Assembly (NCBI GenBank): GCA_029862045.1
Contig: JAOTYE010000001.1
Coordinates: forward strand, 124,001-188,000
Source of the DNA: Gammaproteobacteria bacterium
Lineage (GTDB): Bacteria; Pseudomonadota; Gammaproteobacteria; Steroidobacterales; Woeseiaceae
Direction of reading: 5' to 3'
Length of the DNA: 64,000 nt
Positions 37,203 through 46,383 of the stretch are shown here, piece after piece (within the stretch, counting starts at the first letter, position 1; every line of letters begins with the position of its first letter). A model generated the notes under the pieces. The model was not told where the DNA came from, ran no database searches, and saw nothing but the letters and a program-made list of their open reading frames with translations. The position numbers and the translations under genes were made by a program.

Positions 37203-39959
37203 ATGATGCAATTCAAAATACGCAACGTTTTTGCAAGCCTCATCATTGCGGCGATGCTCGGCTGCGCCGCGGAGGATGCGGAACAATCGCCGCTCGGGAC
37301 GGCTGAGCCAAATGAGGAAACTGCCATAGGCAAGCCCGTCGTCTACCAGGTTTTCACGCGTTTGTTCGGCAACAAGATCAGCACCAACAAACCATGGGGA
37401 ACGATCGAGGAAAACGGCGTCGGCAAATTCAACGACTTCACCGACGACGCACTCGCTGGAATTCGTGAACTCGGCGTAACGCATATCTGGTACACGGGCG
37501 TCCCGCATCACGCCGTCATCCGCGACTACACTGATTACGGCATCAGCAACGACGACCCGGACGTCGTCAAAGGCCGCGCGGGATCGCCGTACGCCGTCAA
37601 GGACTACTACAACGTCAACCCGGACCTTGCCGTGGAGCCGTCGCAGCGCTTGCAGGAATTTGAAGCGTTAATCACTCGAACGCATGAACACGACATGCAA
37701 GTCGTCATCGACATCGTGCCGAATCACGTGGCGCGCGGCTACGAATCCGCCTCCCGACCTGATGGCGTCGAGGACTTCGGCGCGAATGACGATACGTCGG
37801 TTGCATGGGCGCGCGACAACAATTTCTACTATGTCCCGGGTGAGGACTTCGGCGTGCCTGAATCTCCCAACGGGTATCGGCCGCTCGGCGGCGACGACCA
37901 CCCGCTGGCGGACGGCAAGTTCGACGAATCACCCGCCAAATGGACCGGCAACGGCGCGCGCGACGCACAACCTCGTTTCGACGACTGGTTCGAGACTGTC
38001 AAAGTGAATTACGGTGTGCGCCCGGACGGCAGCTATGCGTTTGATGCGCTGCCTGACGAAGCGAGTGAATGGACTACCGCCGAGCACGCCGGGTTTTGGA
38101 AGGGTAAGGAGGTACCTGACAGCTGGCAGAAATTCCGCGACATCGCGTTGTATTGGACCGCCAAGGGCGTCGACGGTTTTCGCTATGACATGGCCGAAAT
38201 GGTGCCCGTCGAATTCTGGAGTTACCTGAACTCATCGATCAAGGCAGCCAATCCCGACGCATTTCTGCTCGCTGAGGTCTACAACCCGTCGCTATACCGT
38301 GATTACATCCGTCTCGGGCGCATGGATTACCTGTACGACAAAGTCGGGCTGTACGACACCCTGAAACCGATCATGCAGGGCAAGGCAAATACCGACGCCA
38401 TCGCACCGATCCATGCTGAGGTCCTGGACATCGAAGAGCACATGCTGCACTTCCTCGAGAACCATGACGAACAGCGCATCGCGAGCACAGATTTTGCAGG
38501 CGATGCGAACAAGGCGAGGCCCGCCATGGTGGTGTCGGCCCTGATCAGTCGCTCGCCCACGATGCTCTACTTCGCACAGGACGTCGGTGAACCCGGCGAC
38601 GGCGATGCCGGTTTTGGCGATCCGACGCGCACGTCGATTTTTGACTACTGGGGCGTGGCCTCCCATCAACGCTGGATGAATGGTGGCAAGTTTGATGGCG
38701 GTGCGCTAAGCGCAGAGGAAAAGGCGCTGCGCGACTTCTATGTGCGACTGATGAACTTCAGCGCTTCGAACCCCGCACTGAATGGCAAGTACGCCGAGAT
38801 TCACTCGGCCAATCGCGAACACAGTTCAGACTACGATGATCGTTTGTTCTCTTTCGTGCGCTGGTCAGATCAAAGTCGCCTCATCGTCGTCAGCAATTTC
38901 GATGCAACAACGCCTTACGCACGCAACGTGATCGTTCCCGAAGACATCATCTCGATATGGCAACTGGCTGACGGCCGTTACGCGTTGGAGGAGAAACTTT
39001 TCGGGCGCAACGGCAGCGAACTGGTCGTCGACGGGGGCAGAGGTCAGTTCCGGCTGAAGCTCGATCCACTGGAGTCGGTCGTATTCGAGCTTGGCGACTC
39101 GCTGTTCGCGCGCACCCTGGACGCCGCTGACTACATCGCTGACTGGCGGAACTCGGGTGTAACAGGATCCCTGGTGTACTGGCAGGACGTCGCCTCCGCG
39201 CCTCTCAGCGAGAAACGTCATGTCGAGATCTGGCTGCCCCCCGGTTACGACGACGATCCCGACCGTCGCTACCGCGTCATTTACATGAGCGACGGTGAAA
39301 ATCTGTTCGATCCACGAATTGCCAACACGGGTATCGACTGGGGCGTCGATGAAGCCATGATGCGCGGTGCTGAACAAGGCCTCTTCGAGCCGGCAATCGT
39401 TGTCGCGACGTGGAGCACCTCGCGGCGCAGTGAGGAATACTCTCCCTGGCATGACGCCCCGCAATACGCGCGCTTTTTGATCGAAGAACTGATGCCGCGA
39501 GTCAATGCCGAGTTCCGCACGCTTACGGACAGAGACGCTACGTTTGTCATGGGCTCGTCGATGGGCGGATTGCTGTCTTACTATCTTGTCAAAGAGCACC
39601 CGGACGTCTTCAGCGCGTGCGGTTGTGTATCGACAGCATTCTTGTTTTCAGAGGCCCGACTCGCCCAACATGCCGGGGCTGACAAATCCGGCATAGATGC
39701 CACTCCCTACATCATCACCGATATCGCGAACGGCGATACCGTGCCACGTGGCGCTCGAATGTTCTTCGACCACGGCACCGAGGGGCTTGATGCGGAATAC
39801 GGGCCCCAGCATGCGGCGGTTCGAGACTGGTTGCTCGAGCAGGGATTCAATGAGGGCGAGGATTTCGTAATCCGCGTGTACGAAGGCGCTAACCATAATG
39901 AAGCGTCCTGGCGCGCACGCCTCGGCGATCAGCTCGCCTGGTTGCTGGGTGGCGGTTAA
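37203..39959 (+). CDS. GH13 amylase fused to an esterase-D-type alpha/beta hydrolase, lipoprotein
   Basis: About 918 residues. Lipobox AMLGC gives lipidation at Cys21. The GH13 barrel (about 45-520) has Asp329 in FRYDMAEM, Glu358 in LLAEVYNP and Asp422 in LENHDEQR; its short central domain resembles GH13 maltogenic or alpha-amylase relatives. After a small beta domain (520-610), a second catalytic domain (about 635-918) is an esterase-D/Fes-like hydrolase with the nucleophile elbow GSSMGG (Ser785), an Asp in the FFDHGTEGLD region and His898 in ANHNEAS. The fusion suggests removal of ester groups from, or cleavage of, acylated alpha-glucans; this is inference. Start 37203 or 37206; a TTG at 37194 overlaps the GH31 stop. 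Confidence 0.9.
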   Translation: MMQFKIRNVFASLIIAAMLGCAAEDAEQSPLGTAEPNEETAIGKPVVYQVFTRLFGNKISTNKPWGTIEENGVGKFNDFTDDALAGIRELGVTHIWYTGVPHHAVIRDYTDYGISNDDPDVVKGRAGSPYAVKDYYNVNPDLAVEPSQRLQEFEALITRTHEHDMQVVIDIVPNHVARGYESASRPDGVEDFGANDDTSVAWARDNNFYYVPGEDFGVPESPNGYRPLGGDDHPLADGKFDESPAKWTGNGARDAQPRFDDWFETVKVNYGVRPDGSYAFDALPDEASEWTTAEHAGFWKGKEVPDSWQKFRDIALYWTAKGVDGFRYDMAEMVPVEFWSYLNSSIKAANPDAFLLAEVYNPSLYRDYIRLGRMDYLYDKVGLYDTLKPIMQGKANTDAIAPIHAEVLDIEEHMLHFLENHDEQRIASTDFAGDANKARPAMVVSALISRSPTMLYFAQDVGEPGDGDAGFGDPTRTSIFDYWGVASHQRWMNGGKFDGGALSAEEKALRDFYVRLMNFSASNPALNGKYAEIHSANREHSSDYDDRLFSFVRWSDQSRLIVVSNFDATTPYARNVIVPEDIISIWQLADGRYALEEKLFGRNGSELVVDGGRGQFRLKLDPLESVVFELGDSLFARTLDAADYIADWRNSGVTGSLVYWQDVASAPLSEKRHVEIWLPPGYDDDPDRRYRVIYMSDGENLFDPRIANTGIDWGVDEAMMRGAEQGLFEPAIVVATWSTSRRSEEYSPWHDAPQYARFLIEELMPRVNAEFRTLTDRDATFVMGSSMGGLLSYYLVKEHPDVFSACGCVSTAFLFSEARLAQHAGADKSGIDATPYIITDIANGDTVPRGARMFFDHGTEGLDAEYGPQHAAVRDWLLEQGFNEGEDFVIRVYEGANHNEASWRARLGDQLAWLLGGG

Positions 39960-39995
39960 CTCATGGCGCGCAACGGCTCGGCCGTGCCCTGACAT

Positions 39996-41516
39996 CTAAG
40001 CGGCTTCCGCTTTCCTGAGTTCGGCAAGCTGTTCCTGGTGCGCCGGGAAGTTGAGCGCGCAGCCCCGCAGATACTTTTCGATGTCCTTCAAATTGTACTT
40101 GTGGGCAAGCTCGTTACCGGGCCGCACCTGCCCCTCGGTCGGGTAAATACCTTTGCCCGCCAGCAGGCAGTTCCACGACATGCTCGGGAAGTAGGCGTCC
40201 AGATTCTGGCGTTCGAGTTCGTCCGTAATGTTCTTGCCCTGTAGCCACGCGGTCAGGGTTTCGCGCAATGACTGTGAGATCTTTTCGTTGCTTCCCGCGT
40301 CGCGCCAGTAGTCGGTGTCCGAGCGCGTGTTGATGCGGTAGTGGCAAACGATGTAGTCACGCACGGCATCGAAGCGCTTCGAAATGCCCTCGTTGAACTC
40401 GTCGCGATACCGGTCGGTCATGTCGCCTTTGTTCGCCTCCTCGATGAAACGGGCTACGGTCTCCTGCACCATGTCGAGTGCCGTCGCTTCGAGCGGCTCG
40501 ATGAAGCCCTGCGACAAACCGACCGCGAGGCAGTTCTTGACCCAGTGCTCGCGGACCCGGCCAACCTTGAACTTCAGGCGCCGCGCTTCGACATCAGAAT
40601 CGACCAGCCCCAGGTGTTCCCGGAGCTCCATTTCCGCGTCGTCGTCATCGACGTACTTCGAGCTGTACACATAGCCGTTGCCGAAACGCGACGTCAGCGG
40701 AATTTTCCACACCCAACCATACTTCAACGCCGTCGAGATCGTCTGCGGCTGCGGGTTCTCGTCGGGGTCCGTGGGAAATACGACGGCCGAATCGTTGAAC
40801 AGGACATCTTCGCAGTTCTCGAACGGCACGCCGAGCGCCTGCTGCAACAGCTGGCTGCGGAAGCCCGTCGAGTCGACGTAGAAATCGGCTTTAATCGTCT
40901 CCTCGGAGTCGGTTTTCAGGTAGTCGATGAAGCCCTGCTCGTCGACAACGGCTTCGGTGACCGTCGCCTGCTTATATTTGACGCCTTTCTTCGCCGCCCA
41001 GTCTTGCAGGAACTCGCCGAGCAGCCCGGAATTGAAATGGTAGCCGTAGTTCATGTTGAACGGGAAATTCGGCGGCGCCACCGGCGCCAGCCTTTGCAGC
41101 GCAAGATGCCATGCCAGGAAGAACTGGCTCGGATGGCCGTCGAGGTCCACGCCCTGGCGGCGCAGGAAGCTGTTGTGATAGAACGCGGGTACGGTGAAAT
41201 CGTCGGGCTGGCACTGGAACGGATGGAAGTACTCGTCGAACCCGGGCTTGGTGGACCAGTTGCGGAACGTGATACCGGTCTTGTACGTCGCGTCGCAGCG
41301 GCTCATCCAGTCGCTTTCGTCGACACCGATGACGTCCATGAAGCGCTTTAGCGGTGGGGTCGATCCCTCACCGACGCCGATGATGCCGATGTCGGGCGAT
41401 TCTACCAGGGTGATGTCGAAGTCCCGATCCTGCCAGTGGGTCGCCAATCTGTTGGCCGCAATCCAGCCCGCCGTGCCGCCGCCCAGTATCACGAAGCTCT
41501 TGGTGTCTTTGCGCAT
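39996..41516 (-). CDS. tryptophan-halogenase-family flavoprotein (copy 1)
   Basis: A 506-residue FAD-dependent halogenase-like protein. ILGGGTAGWIAANRLA is the FAD motif. The Lys in DATYKTGITFRNW matches the catalytic lysine region of PrnA/RebH. YGWVWKIPL gives the family WxWxIP motif, and GFIEPLEATAL is also conserved. The natural substrate is unknown. Members of this family often sit beside TonB receptors in sugar-uptake loci of Xanthomonas/Caulobacter-like bacteria, which fits its place 117 nt downstream of the receptor. A strong hairpin terminator lies between them, so expression may be reduced or separate. Start ATG 41516; the TTG at 41531 is less likely. Confidence 0.9.
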   Translation of the reverse strand: MRKDTKSFVILGGGTAGWIAANRLATHWQDRDFDITLVESPDIGIIGVGEGSTPPLKRFMDVIGVDESDWMSRCDATYKTGITFRNWSTKPGFDEYFHPFQCQPDDFTVPAFYHNSFLRRQGVDLDGHPSQFFLAWHLALQRLAPVAPPNFPFNMNYGYHFNSGLLGEFLQDWAAKKGVKYKQATVTEAVVDEQGFIDYLKTDSEETIKADFYVDSTGFRSQLLQQALGVPFENCEDVLFNDSAVVFPTDPDENPQPQTISTALKYGWVWKIPLTSRFGNGYVYSSKYVDDDDAEMELREHLGLVDSDVEARRLKFKVGRVREHWVKNCLAVGLSQGFIEPLEATALDMVQETVARFIEEANKGDMTDRYRDEFNEGISKRFDAVRDYIVCHYRINTRSDTDYWRDAGSNEKISQSLRETLTAWLQGKNITDELERQNLDAYFPSMSWNCLLAGKGIYPTEGQVRPGNELAHKYNLKDIEKYLRGCALNFPAHQEQLAELRKAEAA

Positions 41517-41546
41517 GATCAGTTCCGCCAAAACTCATAGCTTGCC

Positions 41547-41587
41547 AAACAAAAGGCCGCCCGAAAAGCATCGCTCCTCGGGCGGCC
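41547..41587 (-). terminator. strong hairpin terminator after TonB receptor
   Basis: GGCCGCCCGA (41555-41564) and TCGGGCGGCC (41578-41587) form a perfect 10-bp stem around a 13-nt loop. On the minus strand it is followed by TTTTGTTT. It should terminate or attenuate transcription from the receptor gene before the halogenase-like gene. Confidence 0.88.
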
Positions 41588-41632
41588 TTGCTGCCTTTCC
41601 GGACGGGAAAACCGCAGGCGTGTCGCTCGCCG

Positions 41633-44560
41633 CTAATACTGGTAGTTGACGCCCAGGTAGTACTGGCGCCCGAACTCCCTGTACTCGCCGAGCAACCCGG
41701 ACACACCGTACTCGATGATAGCCGCCTCGTCCGTGAGGTTGTTGCCCGAGATGACGACGCTGAAGCCGTTGTCCCACGCATAGGATACCTGCGCGTCCAC
41801 CGTGGTGTAATCCTGCGACCACGAGGGCTGCTGTCCTTGCGGGGTCGCAATCCTCTGGATGAACTCGTCGCGGTAACGAACGTTCATGTGCGCGCTGAAG
41901 GCCTCGTAATCATAGAAGACCGTGGCGCTCCACACGGTCTCGGACAGGCCCGGCAGCGGCTGGATATTGGACGACCCCAGTATGTCTCCGCCGGTTATCT
42001 CGGTCTCGCTATCTGTCCAGGAATAGCTTGCTGTCGCGCCCAGCCCGGACCAGATGCCCGGCAGGTCGTCGAAAGTCTTGGTGCCCGCCAGTTCAAAGCC
42101 GCGGATGTACCCGCCACGGTCGTTGTTGATGTAGGTCTGGTAGATGTAAAGGAAGTAGTCCGGGTCGCCCGGGTCGGGTGTGGGCAGGTTGACACCCACC
42201 GAGGCGGGATCGACACCGAATTGCTGATTCGGACCCTCGATCAGCGCCTCGATGTCTTTCCAGAACACGGCGGCGCTGACGGCGCCGCTGCCGTCCTCGA
42301 AGTAGTGCTCGTACGACAGGTCGACCTGGTCCGCCCGGAAGGGATCGAGGTTAGGGTCACCGTCGTTCCAGACGTTAAACCGTTGCAGACCGTTATCCGG
42401 ATCGATGCCACCGTTCCAGTTGCCGCGCGCCTGAACCATCTGACCGACCGGCGGCCGGCTCATGACACTGGCCGCCGCGAAGCGGAGGATGTCGTTGTCC
42501 GTGAGCTCGAATGCCAGGTTCAGGGCCGGCAGCGTGTCGCTATAGTCCGGACCGTACTTGTTGAATTCCAGATAGTCGTTCGTAACGCCGAGGTCGTCGG
42601 TGATCGGCTGGCCCAGGCCGGCGCCGACGTTCTGCAGGCCGGCCGTCTTGACGTCGCTCTCGATGTAGCGAATGCCGATGTTGCCCCGGACCGGGACGTT
42701 GCCCCACGTGAAGTCGAGGTTCGCCATGAGGTAGATCGCCTCGGTCTCCTCGGTCAGGGTGTTGTCGTTGATCAGCGTCCAGTCATCGTTCCAGTTGTCG
42801 AGGCCCGCGTCGTTGCCGGCGCCGAATATCGACCTTCCCAGCGCATCGATGTTGGTGACGGCAACGTGATCAGGCACTCCCGGCAGGGACTGAATGCTGA
42901 CGAAACCGGCGATCGACTGCGGCTCGCAGGGCAACGGGTTGGATGTCACAACCGTATCGTTTTGCTCACACCAGCTATCGATTCCGTCGTTGAAGATGCC
43001 CTCACGGCCGCCGTACTGGAAGGTACTGCGATCGGTCGTGAATGTGCGGTCCGAGAAGCGGACGCCCGCTTCGATCGATGAGATAGGGCCCCACTCGACG
43101 TCCTGCTTGAAATCAACCTTAAACGCGTCGATCTCGTCCGTGTACTCGTGCGGATAGCGTTCGTAGCGGCCCAGACGCATCACATTCGGGTCATCGAAGG
43201 CGACGTTCGCGAAGGTGGCCGAAGGGATGCCCTGGCCGTTCAGCGAGTAGGTCATCGCCTGCCCCGGCACCTCCTGGAAAGTCCCGGCGCCGTTGAAGTC
43301 GAGCTCGTAAGCATGCATCGTGGCGATGCGGTCCTCGCGCGTCTTCTCGCCTTCACTCTTGTAGATGTCGAAGATCAGCGTGCTGCTGTCGGTGGGATAC
43401 CACTCCAGGTTGAGACCATAAGTGCTGCTGTCCGCCACCGTCGTCTGATCCTCGGTGCGCGCCTCGAAATAGGGGTGGTCCCGTCCCCCGCTGGCGATAT
43501 TCTGATCGACAGCACTGATCGTGGCGCTGGTTATGACGCCGTTCTCGATGACCGGGCCGGTGACGATGCGATTGGCGGCGGCATCTTCCCTGAAACCGCT
43601 GGCGGTGATGCCCGTGCGCTGGTCGTCGCGATCGAACTCGGAGTTGAAGTAGTCGAGCTTCGCCTTGAATTTGTCGGTGGGCTCCCAGTTGAGCGCGGCA
43701 ATGATGCCCGTGCGTTCGTCGGTGCCCGTGCCCGCCTGCCACTGGAAGGCCCGGGGTAAGTACTCGTTACCGGCGGAGCCGTCCCCGGAAAAGCCGATCG
43801 AATCGGTGTCGTCGGCACCGGCGCGACCCATGATGAACGAATTCGGCTGATCCAGGTAGGAAAAGCCGAGCGCCAGTCCCAGGGTGTCGTCCGCGAATTT
43901 GCCCTGATAGGAGGCACTGATGCGCGAGCCGCTCTCGTCGCCGCCGAATTCATCGGCCGCATCGTTCTGCGACACGCGCGCGTTCAGCACGAAGTTGTGC
44001 TGTTTCGGGGCCAGCAGGGGGTTCGCCGTTTTCAGCTCGACGATGCCCGCGACGCCGCCCTCGAGCTGCGACGCCATGGGCGACTTGTACACGGCCGCCT
44101 GGTTGATCAGTTCCGCAGGATACTGGTCGAAGGACATCCAGCGGGTGTTCGCGGAGTAGCCTGCCGTCGACGCCTGCTCGCGGCCGTTCAGCGTGGTCTG
44201 CACGAAGTCGCCGTCCATGCCGCGGATGTTGAGCTGCGACGACTGCCCGGAATCGCGGACGGTCGTCACGCCGGGAACGCGTCCCAGCGCATCGGCGATG
44301 GACTGGTCGGGGAGATTACCCAGGGCGCCGGCATCGATGACGTCGGCAATCGAGTCGGCCATTCGCTTGCTGTCCACGGAATTGAGGATGCTGGTGCGTA
44401 TACCGATCGTGACGATCTCTTCAATCGGCTCGTCCTGTGCGAGTGCGGCGCCCGGCAGCGCGGCGGCGACTGCAAGCGATATCGCTGTGCGGCTGAATGT
44501 CGAACCGAAACTGGTTACGCCTGTAACTGACTGCGCTTTGTTGCGCTTTTTGCTGACCAT
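41633..44560 (-). CDS. TonB-dependent receptor (Xanthomonas/Caulobacter type), probable maltodextrin transporter
   Basis: About 975 residues, outer-membrane beta-barrel with plug. A signal peptide ends AAALPGAALAQ. A TonB-box-like EEIVTIGIR segment follows, then the plug with NLPDQSIADALGRVPGV, typical of the TonB-Xanth-Caul subfamily. The chain ends with an aromatic residue (YYLGVNYQY). Start at ATG 44560 with GGGGGA 7 nt upstream; the longer frame would extend over the operator. It is divergent from malQ and close to secreted glycosidases, so maltodextrin uptake is the likely role. An inverted pair of LacI-type operators lies 76-112 nt upstream of its start. Confidence 0.93.
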   Translation of the reverse strand: MVSKKRNKAQSVTGVTSFGSTFSRTAISLAVAAALPGAALAQDEPIEEIVTIGIRTSILNSVDSKRMADSIADVIDAGALGNLPDQSIADALGRVPGVTTVRDSGQSSQLNIRGMDGDFVQTTLNGREQASTAGYSANTRWMSFDQYPAELINQAAVYKSPMASQLEGGVAGIVELKTANPLLAPKQHNFVLNARVSQNDAADEFGGDESGSRISASYQGKFADDTLGLALGFSYLDQPNSFIMGRAGADDTDSIGFSGDGSAGNEYLPRAFQWQAGTGTDERTGIIAALNWEPTDKFKAKLDYFNSEFDRDDQRTGITASGFREDAAANRIVTGPVIENGVITSATISAVDQNIASGGRDHPYFEARTEDQTTVADSSTYGLNLEWYPTDSSTLIFDIYKSEGEKTREDRIATMHAYELDFNGAGTFQEVPGQAMTYSLNGQGIPSATFANVAFDDPNVMRLGRYERYPHEYTDEIDAFKVDFKQDVEWGPISSIEAGVRFSDRTFTTDRSTFQYGGREGIFNDGIDSWCEQNDTVVTSNPLPCEPQSIAGFVSIQSLPGVPDHVAVTNIDALGRSIFGAGNDAGLDNWNDDWTLINDNTLTEETEAIYLMANLDFTWGNVPVRGNIGIRYIESDVKTAGLQNVGAGLGQPITDDLGVTNDYLEFNKYGPDYSDTLPALNLAFELTDNDILRFAAASVMSRPPVGQMVQARGNWNGGIDPDNGLQRFNVWNDGDPNLDPFRADQVDLSYEHYFEDGSGAVSAAVFWKDIEALIEGPNQQFGVDPASVGVNLPTPDPGDPDYFLYIYQTYINNDRGGYIRGFELAGTKTFDDLPGIWSGLGATASYSWTDSETEITGGDILGSSNIQPLPGLSETVWSATVFYDYEAFSAHMNVRYRDEFIQRIATPQGQQPSWSQDYTTVDAQVSYAWDNGFSVVISGNNLTDEAAIIEYGVSGLLGEYREFGRQYYLGVNYQY

Positions 44561-44635
44561 GTGGTATTCCCCCGGCAGGTCTGAATTTATTAGCTTCCTC
44601 CACATCTTATGAACCGCAACATCGCGGAGCAATGC

Positions 44636-44672
44636 AATGCATACGTATTCATCTATTGAATACGTATGCATT
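44636..44672. promoter_or_regulatory. inverted pair of LacI-type operators between TonB receptor and malQ
   Basis: A perfect 15-bp inverted repeat, AATGCATACGTATTC (44636-44650) and GAATACGTATGCATT (44658-44672), is separated by 7 nt. Each arm contains its own near-palindromic LacI-type site: TGCATACGTATTCA at 44638-44651 and TGAATACGTATGCA at 44657-44670, with centres 19 bp apart. The location between two divergent genes suits joint control of the receptor and the malQ-glg operon. Confidence 0.8.
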
Positions 44673-44745
44673 CGCTTGCCGCAGGCACCCCCCGTGATTA
44701 GCTTCTAAAGCTAAACGCGAACAGTTCGCACGAAACAAGCAGCCG

Positions 44746-46293
44746 ATGACTGATAAGAACGAAGAACAGGTTCTGCCACGACGCAGACAAGCCGGCGTTT
44801 GTCTTCATATAACGTCGCTTCCGGGCCCCTATGGCATAGGTGAAATCGGCCGGCAGGCACGCCAGTTCATTGACTCAATGAAGCGGATGCAGCTCGGCGT
44901 CTGGCAGTTTCTGCCAACGGGTCCGACAGCCTATGGCGATTCGCCGTATCAGCCGCTATCCACGTTTGCGGGCAACGAGCTTCTGATCGACATGGGTGAC
45001 CTGATTTCGCAGGGGCTTGTTACCGAAAACGAGGCGCACAAGCTAACAACCCTGCCGAGCAGCTCTGTCGATTACGGCGCACTGATTCCAATCAAGAATC
45101 ACGTGTTGCGGCTGGCCGCCGGTCGCTTCGAGGAAAGAGCCAGTGCCGTGCTCAAGTCTGCCTGCGATGACTTTGTCGAACGGCACGACACACTCTGGCT
45201 GCACGACTATGCGCTGTTTCGCCATCTCAAAACGCAACACGGCGAGCGGCCCTGGCCCGATTGGAAACCCGAGTACGTGCACCGCAAGCCAAAAGCGCTG
45301 CGTAAGCTCGAAGCGGCTGCCGATGCCGAAATGGCAGACACCAAGGTGATTCAGTTCCTGTTTCATCACCAGTGGCAGCAGTTGCGCGAATACGCGAATG
45401 CGCATGGCGTGCGCCTGTTTGGCGATATGCCGATTTGTATCGCGCTGGATAGTGCGGATGCGTGGGCAAATCCCGAGATCCTGCGTATCGATCGCGACGG
45501 CCGGCCAGATTACGTGGCTGGCGTGCCACCGGACTATTTCAGCATGGACGGCCAACTGTGGGGCAATCCCTTGTATGCATGGGAAAACCACGCAGCGAAC
45601 GACTACCAGTGGTGGATCGAACGTCTGCGGGCATCTGCAGAATTAGCGGATATCGTACGCATCGATCATTTCCGCGGCTTCGAGTCGTATTGGTCGGTGC
45701 CGGCAGAGTCCGAGACCGCGCGGCGCGGTACCTGGGAGCCTGGTCCTGGCGACGCTATTTTCGATGCGATGCGAAATGCTCTGGGTAACCTGCCGATTGT
45801 TGCCGAGAATCTCGGCGTCATAACGCCGCAAGTCGAGGCACTCCGGGAGCGTCACCAGATTCCGGGGATGGTTGTGCTGCAATTCGACGTGGTTGACGAC
45901 GATTTCGACCTGCTCAACGTTGCCGAGAACTCTGTCTGCTACACGGGTACGCACGACAACGACACGACCATAGGCTGGTTCAAGGGCAGTCCCGATGACA
46001 TCCGCTCCGATTTCGAGATCAAGCAAACGCAGCAAGCCGTACTGCAGATAACCGGCGGCACGCCGGAGACGATTCACGACGATCTGATTAGTGCCGCGTT
46101 TTCGACCGATGCCCGTCTCGCGATCGCACCCATGCAGGACTATCTCGGGCTGGGCTCCGAGGCACGAATCAACACGCCTGGCACGTCGCACAACAATTGG
46201 CGCTGGCGCGTACGGGCCGACCAGCTAAACGATGGCTTATGCGAACATGTCGCCAGGCTGGTCCGCGCATCCGGACGCGCACTACAGAACTGA
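44746..46293 (+). CDS. malQ: 4-alpha-glucanotransferase (amylomaltase)
   Basis: A 515-residue GH77 enzyme of the DPE1 type. ITSLPGPYGIGEIG is at the N-terminus. The catalytic residues are Asp in VRIDHFRGFESYW, Glu in VAENLGV and Asp in YTGTHDNDTT. GVPPDYFSMDGQLWGNPLY is the family loop. It disproportionates maltodextrins in the cytoplasm, freeing glucose for Glk and longer chains for phosphorylase. First gene of the glycogen operon and divergent from the TonB receptor, with the LacI-type operators between them. Confidence 0.95.
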   Translation: MTDKNEEQVLPRRRQAGVCLHITSLPGPYGIGEIGRQARQFIDSMKRMQLGVWQFLPTGPTAYGDSPYQPLSTFAGNELLIDMGDLISQGLVTENEAHKLTTLPSSSVDYGALIPIKNHVLRLAAGRFEERASAVLKSACDDFVERHDTLWLHDYALFRHLKTQHGERPWPDWKPEYVHRKPKALRKLEAAADAEMADTKVIQFLFHHQWQQLREYANAHGVRLFGDMPICIALDSADAWANPEILRIDRDGRPDYVAGVPPDYFSMDGQLWGNPLYAWENHAANDYQWWIERLRASAELADIVRIDHFRGFESYWSVPAESETARRGTWEPGPGDAIFDAMRNALGNLPIVAENLGVITPQVEALRERHQIPGMVVLQFDVVDDDFDLLNVAENSVCYTGTHDNDTTIGWFKGSPDDIRSDFEIKQTQQAVLQITGGTPETIHDDLISAAFSTDARLAIAPMQDYLGLGSEARINTPGTSHNNWRWRVRADQLNDGLCEHVARLVRASGRALQN

Positions 46294-46383
46294 AACCTAA
46301 GCGCTTATTCGACAATCGGCGCCCTCTCACGCTGTAAGTCTGGCAGACTAGCGGGACACATAGCCACTGCCGGACAAAGCTAC

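Noticed and set aside
41588..43081. Plus-strand open frame of nearly 500 codons opposite the TonB receptor gene
   Set aside because: Composition is typical of an antisense shadow (Val/Arg/Asp-rich), without family resemblance; the receptor frame is unmistakable.
39996..44560. Halogenase plus neighbours as a halogenated natural-product cluster
   Set aside because: All neighbours are sugar uptake and hydrolysis genes; no biosynthetic, tailoring or resistance gene is present.
46337..46349. AGTCT-GGC-AGACT inverted repeat between malQ and glgC as an operator
   Set aside because: Short, occurs once, and no second copy or matching regulator was found in the window.
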